This document shows, piece by piece, positions 16,078 through 24,708 of a stretch of DNA of 64,000 nt; positions within the stretch are counted from its first letter, which is position 1; every line of letters begins with the position of its first letter. Source of the stretch: Mesorhizobium qingshengii. GTDB taxonomy: Bacteria > Pseudomonadota > Alphaproteobacteria > Rhizobiales > Rhizobiaceae. Both the position numbers and the translations under genes were made by a program. Location: positions 62,001 to 126,000 of the forward strand of contig NZ_JAPFQA010000010.1 in the NCBI RefSeq assembly GCF_027563465.1, read 5' to 3'. The notes beneath the pieces are model-generated. The model was given only the letters and a program-made list of their open reading frames with translations, searched no databases and was not told where the DNA came from.

Positions 16078-16491
16078 TCAGGCCTGGTACTGCGCGTCGC
16101 TGACGTGCTCCATCCAGTCGACCGCCTTGCCGTCGAGCGCCTCCTGGATGGCGATGTGGGTCATGGCGGTGGTGGGTGCCGCGCCATGCCAGTGCTTCTC
16201 GCCCGGCTCGAAGCGAACCACGTCGCCGGGCCGGATTTCCTCGACCGGGCCGCCCTCGCGCTGCGCGCGGCCGCAGCCGGCGGTGACGATCAGCAACTGG
16301 CCGAGCGGATGGGTGTGCCATGCCGTGCGCGTGCCGGGCTCGAAGGTGACGGCGTTGCCGGCCGCGCGGGCCGGCGCAATGGCCGCGAACAGCGGATCGA
16401 TGCGCACCGTGCCGGTGAACCAGTCGCCCGGCCCCTTGCCCGAGGCCTGGGAGCCGCTTCGCTTGATGTCCATGATTTTTCCCTTCTTCAC
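16078..16491 (-). CDS. Cupin-domain protein (quercetinase/carboxymuconolactone-associated type)
   Basis: 137 residues forming one cupin barrel. Motif 1 is FEPGTRTAWHTHPLGQLLIVTAG with the metal-binding His pair and Glu position replaced by Gln, and motif 2 is GDVVRFEPGEKHWHGA with the distal His. Such small cupins often accompany aldo-keto reductases and flavodoxins. It is the first gene of the minus-strand set, divergent from the LysR gene across a 136-bp gap holding a LysR-type box. Confidence 0.9.
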   Translation of the reverse strand: MKKGKIMDIKRSGSQASGKGPGDWFTGTVRIDPLFAAIAPARAAGNAVTFEPGTRTAWHTHPLGQLLIVTAGCGRAQREGGPVEEIRPGDVVRFEPGEKHWHGAAPTTAMTHIAIQEALDGKAVDWMEHVSDAQYQA

Positions 16492-16593
16492 GCCGGGCCA
16501 GACACGGCCAGCGGCATTCAGGGCCGCCGACTTTGGGACGCCCGATTGTGACAGCGTCTATTTAGCACCTGCGATTGGTCGCGATTAGCTGCT

Positions 16594-16612
16594 ATAACCA
16601 GCATGTACTTAT
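16594..16612. promoter_or_regulatory. LysR-type box between the LysR gene and the aldehyde-reductase set
   Basis: ATAA-N11-TTAT is a perfect symmetrical T-N11-A motif placed just before the LysR ribosome-binding site (GAAGGG). This is the usual place for an autorepression and divergent-activation site. It is read directly; regulation is inferred from LTTR precedent. Confidence 0.5.
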
Positions 16613-16627
16613 GAGAAGGGCTCATGA

Positions 16628-17521
16628 ATGCCGCGCGATAATCTGAACGAGCTGACCGCCTTCCTCGCCGTCGCGCGCGAAGAGAGCTTCACCAAGGCGG
16701 CGGCAAAGCTCGGCGTCTCCCAATCCGCGCTCAGCCACACGGTTCGCGCGCTGGAGGAGCGGCTGGGCCTGCGGCTTCTGACCCGCACCACGCGCAGCGT
16801 CTCGCCCACCGAGGCGGGCGAACGCTTGGCTCGCACCGTGGGGCCCCGGCTCGACGAGATCGAGACCGAACTGACGGCCTTGAGCGCGTTGCGCGAAAAG
16901 CCCGCCGGCACCATCCGCATCACCGCCGGCGAGCACGCCGCCGATGCGATCCTGTGGCCGGCGATCGCCAGGCTGTTGCCGGATTATCCCGACATCAGGA
17001 TAGAGATCATCGTCGACTATGGCCTGACCGACATCGTCGCCGAGCGCTATGACGCCGGCGTGCGGCTCGGCGAACAGGTGGCGCGCGACATGATCGCGGT
17101 GCGCATCGGCCCCGACATGCGCATGGCGGTGGTTGGATCGCCGGCCTATTTCGCCAGGCGGCCAAAGCCACGCGCGCCGCAGGACCTGACCAGCCACAAC
17201 TGCATCAATCTGCGCCTGCCGACCTATGGCGGCCTCTATGCCTGGGAATTCGAGAAGGTGGGGCGCGAGCTGAAGGTGCGCGTCGAGGGTCAGCTGGTGT
17301 TCAACACAGCCGCGCTGCGCATCAATGCCGTGCTTGCCGGATTGGGTCTCGCCTATCTGCCCGAGGACCAGGTGACGACCTGCCTGGCCGACGGGCGGCT
17401 GGTGCGGGTGCTCGCCGACTGGTGCGCGCCCTTCGCCGGCTACCACCTCTATTACCCCAGCCGCCGCCAGGCGACGCCGGCCTTCTCGCTGCTGGTCGAC
17501 GCCTTGCGCTACAGAGGTTGA
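16628..17521 (+). CDS. LysR-family transcriptional regulator, divergent from the reductase set
   Basis: 297 residues. The N-terminal helix-turn-helix (FLAVAREESFTKAAAKLGVSQSALSHTVRALEERLGLRLL) is textbook LysR, and the effector domain spans about residues 90-297. GAAGGG ribosome-binding site seven bases before the ATG. It faces the cupin-AKR-flavodoxin-SDR genes and probably activates them in response to reactive aldehydes or a related stress. Confidence 0.94.
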   Translation: MPRDNLNELTAFLAVAREESFTKAAAKLGVSQSALSHTVRALEERLGLRLLTRTTRSVSPTEAGERLARTVGPRLDEIETELTALSALREKPAGTIRITAGEHAADAILWPAIARLLPDYPDIRIEIIVDYGLTDIVAERYDAGVRLGEQVARDMIAVRIGPDMRMAVVGSPAYFARRPKPRAPQDLTSHNCINLRLPTYGGLYAWEFEKVGRELKVRVEGQLVFNTAALRINAVLAGLGLAYLPEDQVTTCLADGRLVRVLADWCAPFAGYHLYYPSRRQATPAFSLLVDALRYRG

Positions 17522-17596
17522 TCCATCTGGACAGCATCCGCAGTCGTTCTATCTTTCTGCCGGAACGTGATCCGACGAACCCCCGGAGCCAGCGCC

Positions 17597-17973
17597 GTGA
17601 CCAAGACCGACCTCTATCGAGGCTACATCGCCTGCCTCAACAATCAGGATTGGCAAAGGCTCCATCGCTTCGTCCATGACGACGTCCACTACAATGGCGA
17701 CCGGGTCGGGCTATCGGGTTACCGCGAAATGCTGGAGCGGGATTTTCGGGAAATTCCGGACCTCTATTTCGATGTCCAGCTGCTGATCTCCGAGCCGCTT
17801 TCATCGCCAGCCGCCTTCAGTTCAACTGCACGCCCAAGGGAACGTTCTTCGGCCTTCCCATCAACGGCCGGAAGGTCTCCTTCAGCGAGAACGTCTTCTA
17901 TGAATTTCTGAACGACCGGATCAGGAATGTCTGGTCGGTGATCGACAAGGCGGCCATTGAGGCTCAGCTTTGA
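17597..17973 (+). pseudogene. Frameshifted SnoaL-like ester cyclase
   Basis: From GTG 17597 the frame reads TKTDLYRGYIACLNNQDWQ...VHYNGDRVGLSGYREML, the start of SnoaL/ester-cyclase proteins, up to LISEP. It then loses one base near 17799. In the next frame the family sequence resumes as FIASRLQFNCTPKGTFFG, GRKVSFSENVFYEF and ends IDKAAIEAQL at TGA 17971-17973. The total length is one base short of a multiple of three. Restoring one base gives a roughly 125-residue protein of normal family size. It could be a recent mutation or a sequencing error. Confidence 0.7.
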
Positions 17974-18003
17974 CGGTATGTCAGCCAGAAGCGACGTCTA
18001 CGC

Positions 18004-18178
18004 GGCCCCTCACCTGCCTGCCGGCATCCTCTCCCCGTATAGTGACGGGGAGAGGGGCGCTCTCATCAGCAATTTCGCCAACCACCAACGTTGCTGGATG
18101 AGCGATAAGGTTGCGGCCGGCCCCTTCTCCCCGTCGCTATACGGGGAGAAGTGCCCGGCAGGGCGATGAGCGGCAGCG
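18004..18178. repeat. RIME-like palindromic intergenic repeat, copy 1
   Basis: About 175 bp whose ends (CCCCTCACCTGCCTGCCGGC and GGCAGGGCGATGAG) pair, with two internal inverted blocks of CTCCCCGTAT...ACGGGGAG type. A second copy with the same order and about 80% identity lies at 30811-30986. Such mobile palindromic units are common between genes in Rhizobiaceae relatives. Confidence 0.8.
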
Positions 18179-18305
18179 CCGACTTAGAGAGTGACTCACA
18201 CAGTGGCAACCGTTCGTAAAAATCGATCATTCTAACGAGAATAATTCGTTGGAAAGATCGGTTAAGGAATGGCATTCCTCCGGCGTACTCGCCTGGAGCA
18301 TTGCA

Positions 18306-19370
18306 TTGTCTTCCCTTACCCACATCGCGAACGATATTCCGAAAAGTCTGATTTCCGCCGATCTGGCCGCCGGGCGCAGGCGCCTCGATTCGATCTGGAA
18401 CGGCATCATCCCCGGCATCGTGCTGGTGGCGATGATAACAGGCGTCGCCTTCTCGGCACGTACTGTCTCCGGCTTCGCCCTGTTCAGCCCGATGATCCTC
18501 GCCGTCGTCGCCGGCATGATCCATTCCAACGTGCTCGGCACGCCCGCCCATGCCAAGGCCGGCATCGCATTCTCGCAAAAGCGCCTGCTGCGCTTCGCCA
18601 TCGTGCTGCTCGGCTTCCAGCTGACGCTCGGCCAGGTCGTCTCCATCGGCGCCGGTGGCGTCGGCATTGTGGCGGCCACGCTCGGCGCCACCTTCCTCTT
18701 CACCGTCACGCTCGGCCGGCTGATCGGTGTCGACCGTAAGCTGGCGCAGCTGATCGCCGCCGGCACCTCGATCTGCGGCGCCTCGGCCATCGTCGCCACC
18801 AACATCGTCACCGATGCGCGCGACGAGGACGTCACCTACGCCGTCGCCTCGATCACGCTGTTCGGCACCGTCGCCATGCTCGGCTTCCCGCTGCTGGCGC
18901 CGGTGCTGGGGCTTGACCAGCACGCCTTCGGCCTGTGGGCCGGCGCCTCGATCCACGAGGTGGCGCAAGTCATCGGCGCCGGCTTCCAGAACGGCACCCG
19001 CTCCGGCGAGATCGCCACCGTCGCCAAGCTCACCCGCGTCGCCATGCTGGCGCCGATGGTCATCGCGCTCGGCCTGATGGCGCGCCGCAAGAGCAGCGGC
19101 GACCAGTCAGCCGCACGGCCGCCCATGCCGTGGTTCGTCGCCGCCTTCGCCGCCGTCGTGGCGCTGAACAGCCTGGTCACGGTGCCAGCCGAAGTGAAGT
19201 CGGCGATGGCGCTCGCCACCACCATCATGCTGACCATGGGGCTGGCCGCCATGGGCCTGCAGGCCGACATTTCGCTGCTGCGCTCGCGCGGCCTGCGCCC
19301 GCTGGCGCTCGCCTTCTCGGCCTTCCTGTTCATCGGCGGCTTCAGCCTGATGCTGGTGAAGTTCGCCTAG
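18306..19370 (+). CDS. YeiH-family (UPF0324) membrane transporter
   Basis: Roughly 354 residues with about ten helices. Family marks are GIIPGIVLVAMI at the start, GIAFSQKRLLRFAIVLLGFQLTLGQV, AGTSICGASAIVAT, LWAGASIHEVAQVIGAGF and the terminal MGLAAMGLQADISLL. Members are annotated as putative sulfate or sulfonate exporters; the substrate is not proven. The start is uncertain: no ATG is available near the N-terminus. TTG 18306 is preceded by GGAG at good spacing, while a further TTG at 18249 would add 19 residues. The gene follows the repeat. Confidence 0.9.
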   Translation: MSSLTHIANDIPKSLISADLAAGRRRLDSIWNGIIPGIVLVAMITGVAFSARTVSGFALFSPMILAVVAGMIHSNVLGTPAHAKAGIAFSQKRLLRFAIVLLGFQLTLGQVVSIGAGGVGIVAATLGATFLFTVTLGRLIGVDRKLAQLIAAGTSICGASAIVATNIVTDARDEDVTYAVASITLFGTVAMLGFPLLAPVLGLDQHAFGLWAGASIHEVAQVIGAGFQNGTRSGEIATVAKLTRVAMLAPMVIALGLMARRKSSGDQSAARPPMPWFVAAFAAVVALNSLVTVPAEVKSAMALATTIMLTMGLAAMGLQADISLLRSRGLRPLALAFSAFLFIGGFSLMLVKFA

Positions 19371-19455
19371 GTAGCGGCCCCTTCGATCGGCGCGATTGGG
19401 AATCGAAACCATATCGGCTAGGCTCCTTGCATCAGCACGCGAGCCCAACCGATCC

Positions 19456-20505
19456 ATGCCGTTCGTTCCCCTGCCCTTCGTTGTCGCGCTGTTGCTGTTC
19501 ATCCTGCTTTGGATGGTCGCCAGGCGTGAGGACGAGGGCGCACCCAACCTGCCTTTTCTGGTCCTGATCCTGCTCGCCGCGCTGCAATCGGTGCTCACTG
19601 GACTGCGTTGGGGCTATGGCATCAGCACCGTGGGCTACATCGCGCCCGTATCCGCCGCGATCATGCCATCGTTGCTCTATGCCGGCGTCTCCAAGCTCGT
19701 GCGCACCAGCGACCGCCTATGGCCGGCCTCGCTGGCACTCCATGCAACGCCCGCCGCCATCGTCTTCGTGCTGGTGATTTTCTGGCGCAATGCGGTCGAC
19801 GTGGCACTGATATCAATCGATTTCATCTATGCCGCCGCCATCCTCTGGTTGCTGCGCTCCGGCGCCGACGGGCTGCGCCTGGCGCCTTTCGACGGCGCGG
19901 TCCCGGCCTACCGCGCCATTCTTTTCGCGGCCGTGACGCTGTGCCTGTCGGGGATGGTCGACCTGCTGGTGTCCTTCGAGGTGGCATCCGGCCACGGCGA
20001 CCGCGCGGCGACGGTGATCGGCATCGCCAACCTTTTCATCCTCGTCATTGTCGGCGCGGCGGCGGCAGCGGCCAGCCAAAGCCATGTCCCACTCAACGCG
20101 GCCGAGCCCGCCGAGACCTTCTCCCTGGTCGACACCGGTGAAGACGCCGACACTCTTCGTAGGGTCGACGACCTGATGCAGGAGAAGAAGCTCTATCGGG
20201 ACGCCACCCTGAACCTGAATCGCCTTGCCCGTCGTGCCGGCATTCCGGCACGACAGATTTCGGCGGCGATCAACCGGATCAAGGCCAGGAACGTCTCGCA
20301 ATATGTCAACGAACACCGCATCGCCGAGGCCTGCCGGCTGTTGGGCGAGACCGGCCAGCCGGTAACCGAAATCATGCTTGCGGTCGGATTCCAGACCAAA
20401 TCGAACTTCAACCGCGAGTTTCGCCGCGTGACCGACATGACGCCGCTCGCCTGGCGGGAACGGAACACGCAATCGCCCTCGCTTGCGAGCCCTGCGGGGG
20501 GATGA
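19456..20505 (+). CDS. AraC-family regulator with an N-terminal membrane domain
   Basis: About 349 residues from ATG 19456. The first 210 residues form six or seven hydrophobic helices (LPFVVALLLFILLWMVARRE onward). A linker follows, then an AraC-type DNA-binding domain with RNVSQYVNEHRIAEACRLL and the second helix-turn-helix VTEIMLAVGFQTKSNFNREFRRV near the end. Membrane-bound AraC proteins of this layout sense envelope or external signals. An upstream in-frame start at 19396 is less likely because it precedes the first hydrophobic helix with a non-conserved stretch. Targets are unknown. Confidence 0.88.
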   Translation: MPFVPLPFVVALLLFILLWMVARREDEGAPNLPFLVLILLAALQSVLTGLRWGYGISTVGYIAPVSAAIMPSLLYAGVSKLVRTSDRLWPASLALHATPAAIVFVLVIFWRNAVDVALISIDFIYAAAILWLLRSGADGLRLAPFDGAVPAYRAILFAAVTLCLSGMVDLLVSFEVASGHGDRAATVIGIANLFILVIVGAAAAAASQSHVPLNAAEPAETFSLVDTGEDADTLRRVDDLMQEKKLYRDATLNLNRLARRAGIPARQISAAINRIKARNVSQYVNEHRIAEACRLLGETGQPVTEIMLAVGFQTKSNFNREFRRVTDMTPLAWRERNTQSPSLASPAGG

Positions 20506-20708
20506 AATCCGGCGGCACCGTTCGCGTCGAGCGGTACTAAATCGCGATGGTGGACGTTCTCGATCGCGATCGAGGTCGCGGGCTTCGCTCCGATCCGCTG
20601 ATATCACGGCGTCAACACAGCGACCGAACACAACCGCCAACTGACCCAGAAGCTGAAGCCATTGGGCTCTCCAGCCGAAGGCGCGAGCGCTCGGCAATGG
20701 AGATCTCA

Positions 20709-21758
20709 ATGAAATTCTGGATCACGCTTTGCACCATCATGGCTTCCGCGATGCTGATGCAATCCTCGGCCGGCGCCAGCGACAGCGTCGGCGTTCGTCG
20801 GTTTCCAGCCCCTTCCAGGGAGCGCGGCATCGATCTCGACGTGACGGTCTGGTATCCGGCCCAGCCAGGCGGCGACACGGTCACGCTCGGCGACACCGCG
20901 CTTTTCATCGGAACGTCCGCCATGCGCGATGCGCCAATCTGCAGCGGAAAGTTTCCGCTCATCCTGCTTTCACACGGCGCCGGTCTTGCGGGAACCCCGC
21001 AGGCGCTGAGCTGGATTGCAACGCCTTTGGCCAGGCAGGGATTCATCGTCGCCGCCCCCACGCATCCAGGAAATACGGGACCAAACAGGTCCGCCGCCGA
21101 GACGATGAAACTCTGGCTGCGGCCTGCCGATCTCACGGCAACCTTGGACACGACGGAGAAGAACGCCTTCTTCAGGGATCATCTTGAGCAAGCCAAAGTG
21201 GGCGTTCTCGGTCTTTCGATGGGCGGCAACACGGCGCTTGCGATAGCCGGGGCGCGTGTCGATCCAAAACTCCTCGCGGCCTATTGCGATACGGACCTGC
21301 TCAATGCTTCGCTTTGCGACTGGGTCCGGCACAGCGGGGTTGATCTTCACGCCATGGATTTGCGGCTGGCCGGTCGTGACAACAGGGATGAGCGGGTTCA
21401 TTTTGCCATGGCGATCGATCCCGCCCCAACCGATGTCCTTGAGGCCAAAAGCCTTGCCGGCATCAGAATTCCGGTCGCTATCGTCAATCTTGGCCAACCG
21501 GGAAAGATCCCGGTGACCGCCGATGCCTCCGGGATCGCAAAAGCGATTGCAAATGCCAGCTATGCGACGATCGAGGACGCGAGCCATTACAGCATGTTCG
21601 CCGAATGCAAGCCCGGCGCTCCCGGCATCATTGCATCCGAACAGATCGGCGACCCGGTTTGCGACGATGGTGGAGGGCGATCGCGCGGCGAGATTCACGC
21701 GCGGCTGATCGACATGGCGACCGCAGCTTTCAATCGCGCGCTGAAGACCGATCCGTAG
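20709..21758 (+). CDS. Exported alpha/beta hydrolase (dienelactone/PAF-acetylhydrolase-like)
   Basis: 349 residues from ATG 20709, with GGAG six bases upstream. MKFWITLCTIMASAMLMQSSAGA is a Sec signal peptide. The hydrolase core shows FPLILLSHGAG (oxyanion strand), the nucleophile elbow VGVLGLSMGGNTAL with Ser in G-L-S-M-G, and EDASHYSMF with the likely catalytic His near the C-terminus. It resembles the periplasmic 'alpha/beta hydrolase' group close to PAF acetylhydrolases. Substrate unknown. Confidence 0.88.
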   Translation: MKFWITLCTIMASAMLMQSSAGASDSVGVRRFPAPSRERGIDLDVTVWYPAQPGGDTVTLGDTALFIGTSAMRDAPICSGKFPLILLSHGAGLAGTPQALSWIATPLARQGFIVAAPTHPGNTGPNRSAAETMKLWLRPADLTATLDTTEKNAFFRDHLEQAKVGVLGLSMGGNTALAIAGARVDPKLLAAYCDTDLLNASLCDWVRHSGVDLHAMDLRLAGRDNRDERVHFAMAIDPAPTDVLEAKSLAGIRIPVAIVNLGQPGKIPVTADASGIAKAIANASYATIEDASHYSMFAECKPGAPGIIASEQIGDPVCDDGGGRSRGEIHARLIDMATAAFNRALKTDP

Positions 21759-21785
21759 GCGCTGCCGCCTGCTGTCAGGCGTCGT

Positions 21786-22283
21786 TCAGTCCTCGAAGGA
21801 ACTCGCGGCGCCATAGATCGCCGCCAGCGTCTCGATGCCGGCCTGGTCGGCCTCGTCGAAGCGGCCGGGCAGCGGGCTGTCGAGGTCGAGCACGCCAAAG
21901 ACGCCGTCATCGTCTTCGAGCAGCACGACCAGTTCCGAGCGCGAGGCGGCATCGCAGGCGATGTGGTCGGGAAAATCATGCACGTCCTTGATCAGCATCG
22001 AGGTGCCGAGCTCGACCGCCGTTCCGCACACGCCCTTGCCGACGGCGATGCGCACGCAGGCCGGCTTGCCCTGGAACGGCCCCAGCACCAGTTCCTCGTC
22101 GGATGCCAGGAAATAGAAGCCGGCCCAGTTGAGGTCCGGCACCATCTGGAAGATCAGCGCGGCGGTGTTGGCGGCGTTGGCAATCGAGTCGCGCTCGCCC
22201 TCCAGCAACGCCTTCAACTGCGTGGCGAGGTCGCGGTAGAACACGGCCTTGTCTGACGTGTCGATGGCCTTGGCGGCAAACAT
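21786..22283 (-). CDS. msrC: Free methionine-(R)-sulfoxide reductase (GAF-domain fRMsr)
   Basis: 165 residues in one GAF domain. Diagnostic blocks are NWAGFYFL, LGPFQGKPACVRIAVGKGVCGTA and DVHDFPDHIACDAASRSELVV, which supply the three conserved redox cysteines of fRMsr, followed by GVLDLDSPLPGRFDEAD. The enzyme reduces free methionine-R-sulfoxide with thioredoxin. It is divergent from the Nudix gene. Confidence 0.93.
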   Translation of the reverse strand: MFAAKAIDTSDKAVFYRDLATQLKALLEGERDSIANAANTAALIFQMVPDLNWAGFYFLASDEELVLGPFQGKPACVRIAVGKGVCGTAVELGTSMLIKDVHDFPDHIACDAASRSELVVLLEDDDGVFGVLDLDSPLPGRFDEADQAGIETLAAIYGAASSFED

Positions 22284-22373
22284 GGCTTGTCTCCGTACTC
22301 AGAATCGCGGTTGCTTCGACAAGCTGTCAAACGCGGCAAGCCCTGCATCAAACAACCACCGGACAATACTAGC

Positions 22374-22802
22374 GTGAATCCCATCCACTCCGAAAGCCGC
22401 AAGATCAGCATTGCCGCCGCCGTCATCGCCGACGCATCGGGCAGATTGCTGCTGGTGCGCAAGCGCGGCACCAGCGCCTTCATGCAGCCCGGCGGCAAGA
22501 TCGAGCCGGACGAGGAGCCGGTCGATGCCCTGGTGCGTGAATTGCGCGAGGAGCTCGGGCTGGCGGTCGACCCGGCCATGGCTTCCCGGCTCGGCCTGTT
22601 TTCGGCCAAGGCGGCCAATGAGCCTGACAGCACGGTGGAGGCGGAGTTGTTCGCCCTCACTTTTGCCGCACAGCCGATCGAGAGCCAGCCGGTAGCGGCG
22701 GCCGAGATCGAGGAGATGATCTGGCTGGACCCCGCCTCGGCCCACGACATCGAGCTCGCGCCGCTGACGCGCGACGTGGTGCTGAGGCTGAGCGGACAGT
22801 AG
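22374..22802 (+). CDS. Nudix hydrolase
   Basis: 142 residues from GTG 22374 (an upstream open stretch to 22287 looks non-conserved). The Nudix box is intact: GGKIEPDEEPVDALVRELREEL, matching G-x5-E-x7-R-E-x-x-E-E. The preceding RLLLVRKRGTSAFMQPGG is typical of NTP or nucleoside-diphosphate derivative hydrolases. The substrate is unknown. Divergent from msrC. Confidence 0.92.
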   Translation: MNPIHSESRKISIAAAVIADASGRLLLVRKRGTSAFMQPGGKIEPDEEPVDALVRELREELGLAVDPAMASRLGLFSAKAANEPDSTVEAELFALTFAAQPIESQPVAAAEIEEMIWLDPASAHDIELAPLTRDVVLRLSGQ

Positions 22803-22823
22803 CGCGGCGCCGCAAGCTTACCC

Positions 22824-23696
22824 TCAGCCCCCGCCCGCCGGCTCCCGAAATCCCCCGACATAGCGCAATGGCGGCCGGCCGTAGAGCCGGCTGTATTCGC
22901 GGCTGAATTGCGACGGGCTCTGGTAGCCGACGCTGTAGCCGGCCGAGCCGACATCCAGGCGCTCCGTCAGCATCAGGCGCCGCGCTTCGTGCAGGCGCAA
23001 CTGCTTTTGATACTGCATTGGCGTCATCGCCGTGACCGCCTTGAAGTGATGATGCAGCGAGGACGTGCTCATGCCGACATGCTGCGCCAGCTCCTCGATG
23101 CGCAGCGGCCGCGTGAAATTCTGCCGCAGCCAGGCGACTGCCTGGGCAATCCGGTTTGTCGGCGTCTCGATCGTGGCGATCTGAAGCAGGGCCGGACCGA
23201 AGGGGCCGGTCGCCACGCGGTAGAGGATCTCCTGCTCGATCAGCGGCGCCATCGCGGGAATATCTTCCGGCCGATCAAGCAGGCGCAGCAGCCGCACGAC
23301 CGCATCCAGCAGGTCTGGCGGCGCCCTGTTGACCGCCACCGCCCGCATGTCGTGAGGGACGACCGGCGCCGTGCCGATCCGGCCGAACAGCTCCTTCAGC
23401 CGATCCGGCTCGATCCGCATGCCCAGCCCGAGGTTCGGGGCCTCGGGGCTCGCCTCGGTCACGCGCGACACGACCGGCAGGTCGAGCGAGACCACCAGAT
23501 AGTCGCCAACGCCATAGCGGTGAACATGCGATCCGAGCGTGAGGCTCTTGGCGCCCTGTACGACGAGCGCAAGGCAGGGCCATTGCGCGGTGTGGACGCT
23601 TTTGTCGGTCGACGATCGCCGGCTGAGGAAGAGATTGTCGATCGCCGTCGCGCGCTCCTCGTCCCGCGCCGTGAACCGGGCGATGATCGACGCCAT
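22824..23696 (-). CDS. AraC-family transcriptional regulator (AraC_N type, YqhC-like)
   Basis: About 290 residues. The N-terminal domain (SSTDKSVHTAQWPCLALVVQGAKSL, YGVGDYLVVSLDLPV) matches the AraC_N group that includes YqhC. The C-terminal DNA-binding domain has IEELAQHVGMSTSSLHHHFKAVTAMTPMQYQKQLRLHEARRLM and VGYQSPSQFSREYSRLYG. The start at 23696 is chosen from family length, as the upstream extension is not conserved-looking. It is divergent from a SDR gene, with three copies of one 11-bp sequence between them that are the likely binding sites. Confidence 0.93.
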   Translation of the reverse strand: MASIIARFTARDEERATAIDNLFLSRRSSTDKSVHTAQWPCLALVVQGAKSLTLGSHVHRYGVGDYLVVSLDLPVVSRVTEASPEAPNLGLGMRIEPDRLKELFGRIGTAPVVPHDMRAVAVNRAPPDLLDAVVRLLRLLDRPEDIPAMAPLIEQEILYRVATGPFGPALLQIATIETPTNRIAQAVAWLRQNFTRPLRIEELAQHVGMSTSSLHHHFKAVTAMTPMQYQKQLRLHEARRLMLTERLDVGSAGYSVGYQSPSQFSREYSRLYGRPPLRYVGGFREPAGGG

Positions 23697-23770
23697 CTCC
23701 CCATAGGGATCTTGCGCGAACGTCAAAGGGCACCCGGTATCTTCGAAACGGTCATGGCGCCGATCATATC

Positions 23771-23839
23771 CGATCCTGCAAGCCCGGCCAGCCGCGGCAA
23801 TCAACCTTTGCAGGATCGTGCATGAATCTTGCAGGATCG
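23771..23839. promoter_or_regulatory. Array of three TTGCAGGATCG sites in the araC/SDR intergenic region
   Basis: Two exact direct copies of TTGCAGGATCG lie at 23808-23818 and 23829-23839, 21 bp apart (two helical turns), as in paired AraC half-sites. A third exact copy lies in inverted orientation at 23771-23781. Random occurrence of three exact 11-mers within 69 bp is very unlikely. They probably bind the AraC-family protein and control the SDR gene and the regulator itself. Confidence 0.65.
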
Positions 23840-23918
23840 CGATAACGCCCCACATTCGCTTCGTCGCATAACGCCGCCAGCGGGAGCGTGCTCCCAATCA
23901 TCACAGGCGGAGCCTCTC

Positions 23919-24677
23919 ATGACGAGTTCACCGATCACCGAACCATCGACCCGAACCAGCAAGGTCGTGCTCATCACCGGCGCCAGCAGCGGCATCGGCG
24001 AGGCCACGGCCCGCCACCTGGCGACGAGCGGCCACAGGATCGTGCTTGGCGCCCGGCGGACCGACCGGATAGCCGCTATCGCGCGGGACATCGGGCAGGC
24101 CGGCGGCCAGGCGCATTCCCGGCAGCTTGACGTGACCGACCTCGACAGCGTCAAGGCTTTCGTCGCGGCCGCCGATGAGCGCTACGGCCGGGTCGACGTG
24201 CTGGTGAACAATGCCGGCGTAATGCCGTTGTCGTTCATGGCCGAATTGCGCATCGACGAATGGAACCGGATGATCGATGTCAATTTGCGCGGCGTTCTCA
24301 ATGGCATCGCCGCCGTGCTGCCGATCATGGCCGAACAGAAGTCCGGCCACATCATCAACGTCGCATCTGTCTCCGGGCACCGGGTCGATCCGACAGCCGC
24401 CGTATACAGCGCCACCAAATTCGCGGTGCGGGCGCTCTCGGAAGGGCTTCGACAGGAAAGCAGGGATCTGCGCGTGACCGTCGTCAGCCCTGGCCTCACC
24501 CGCACCGAGCTGTTTGACGGCATCGCCAATCCCGAGATCAAGGCTGGAGCCCGCGCCATGGTCGATCAGGCCTCCATCCCGGCCGGCGCGATTGCCGAGG
24601 CGATCGGCTTTGCCATCAGCCAGCCGGACGGCGTCGACATCAACGAACTGATCGTGCGCCCGACGGCGCAAGGCTGA
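23919..24677 (+). CDS. SDR-family oxidoreductase, target of the adjacent AraC regulator
   Basis: 252 residues from ATG 23919. Cofactor motif TGASSGIG, NNAG in VLVNNAGVMPL, catalytic Ser in INVASVSGH and YSATK for Tyr/Lys. It ends VDINELIVRPTAQG, nearly the same as the SDR at 13638, so both belong to one subgroup. The gene is followed by a small monooxygenase-like gene and tag on the same strand. Confidence 0.93.
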   Translation: MTSSPITEPSTRTSKVVLITGASSGIGEATARHLATSGHRIVLGARRTDRIAAIARDIGQAGGQAHSRQLDVTDLDSVKAFVAAADERYGRVDVLVNNAGVMPLSFMAELRIDEWNRMIDVNLRGVLNGIAAVLPIMAEQKSGHIINVASVSGHRVDPTAAVYSATKFAVRALSEGLRQESRDLRVTVVSPGLTRTELFDGIANPEIKAGARAMVDQASIPAGAIAEAIGFAISQPDGVDINELIVRPTAQG

Positions 24678-24708
24678 CCCTCATGAACCCTGGCAATGGA
24701 GAGATGAC

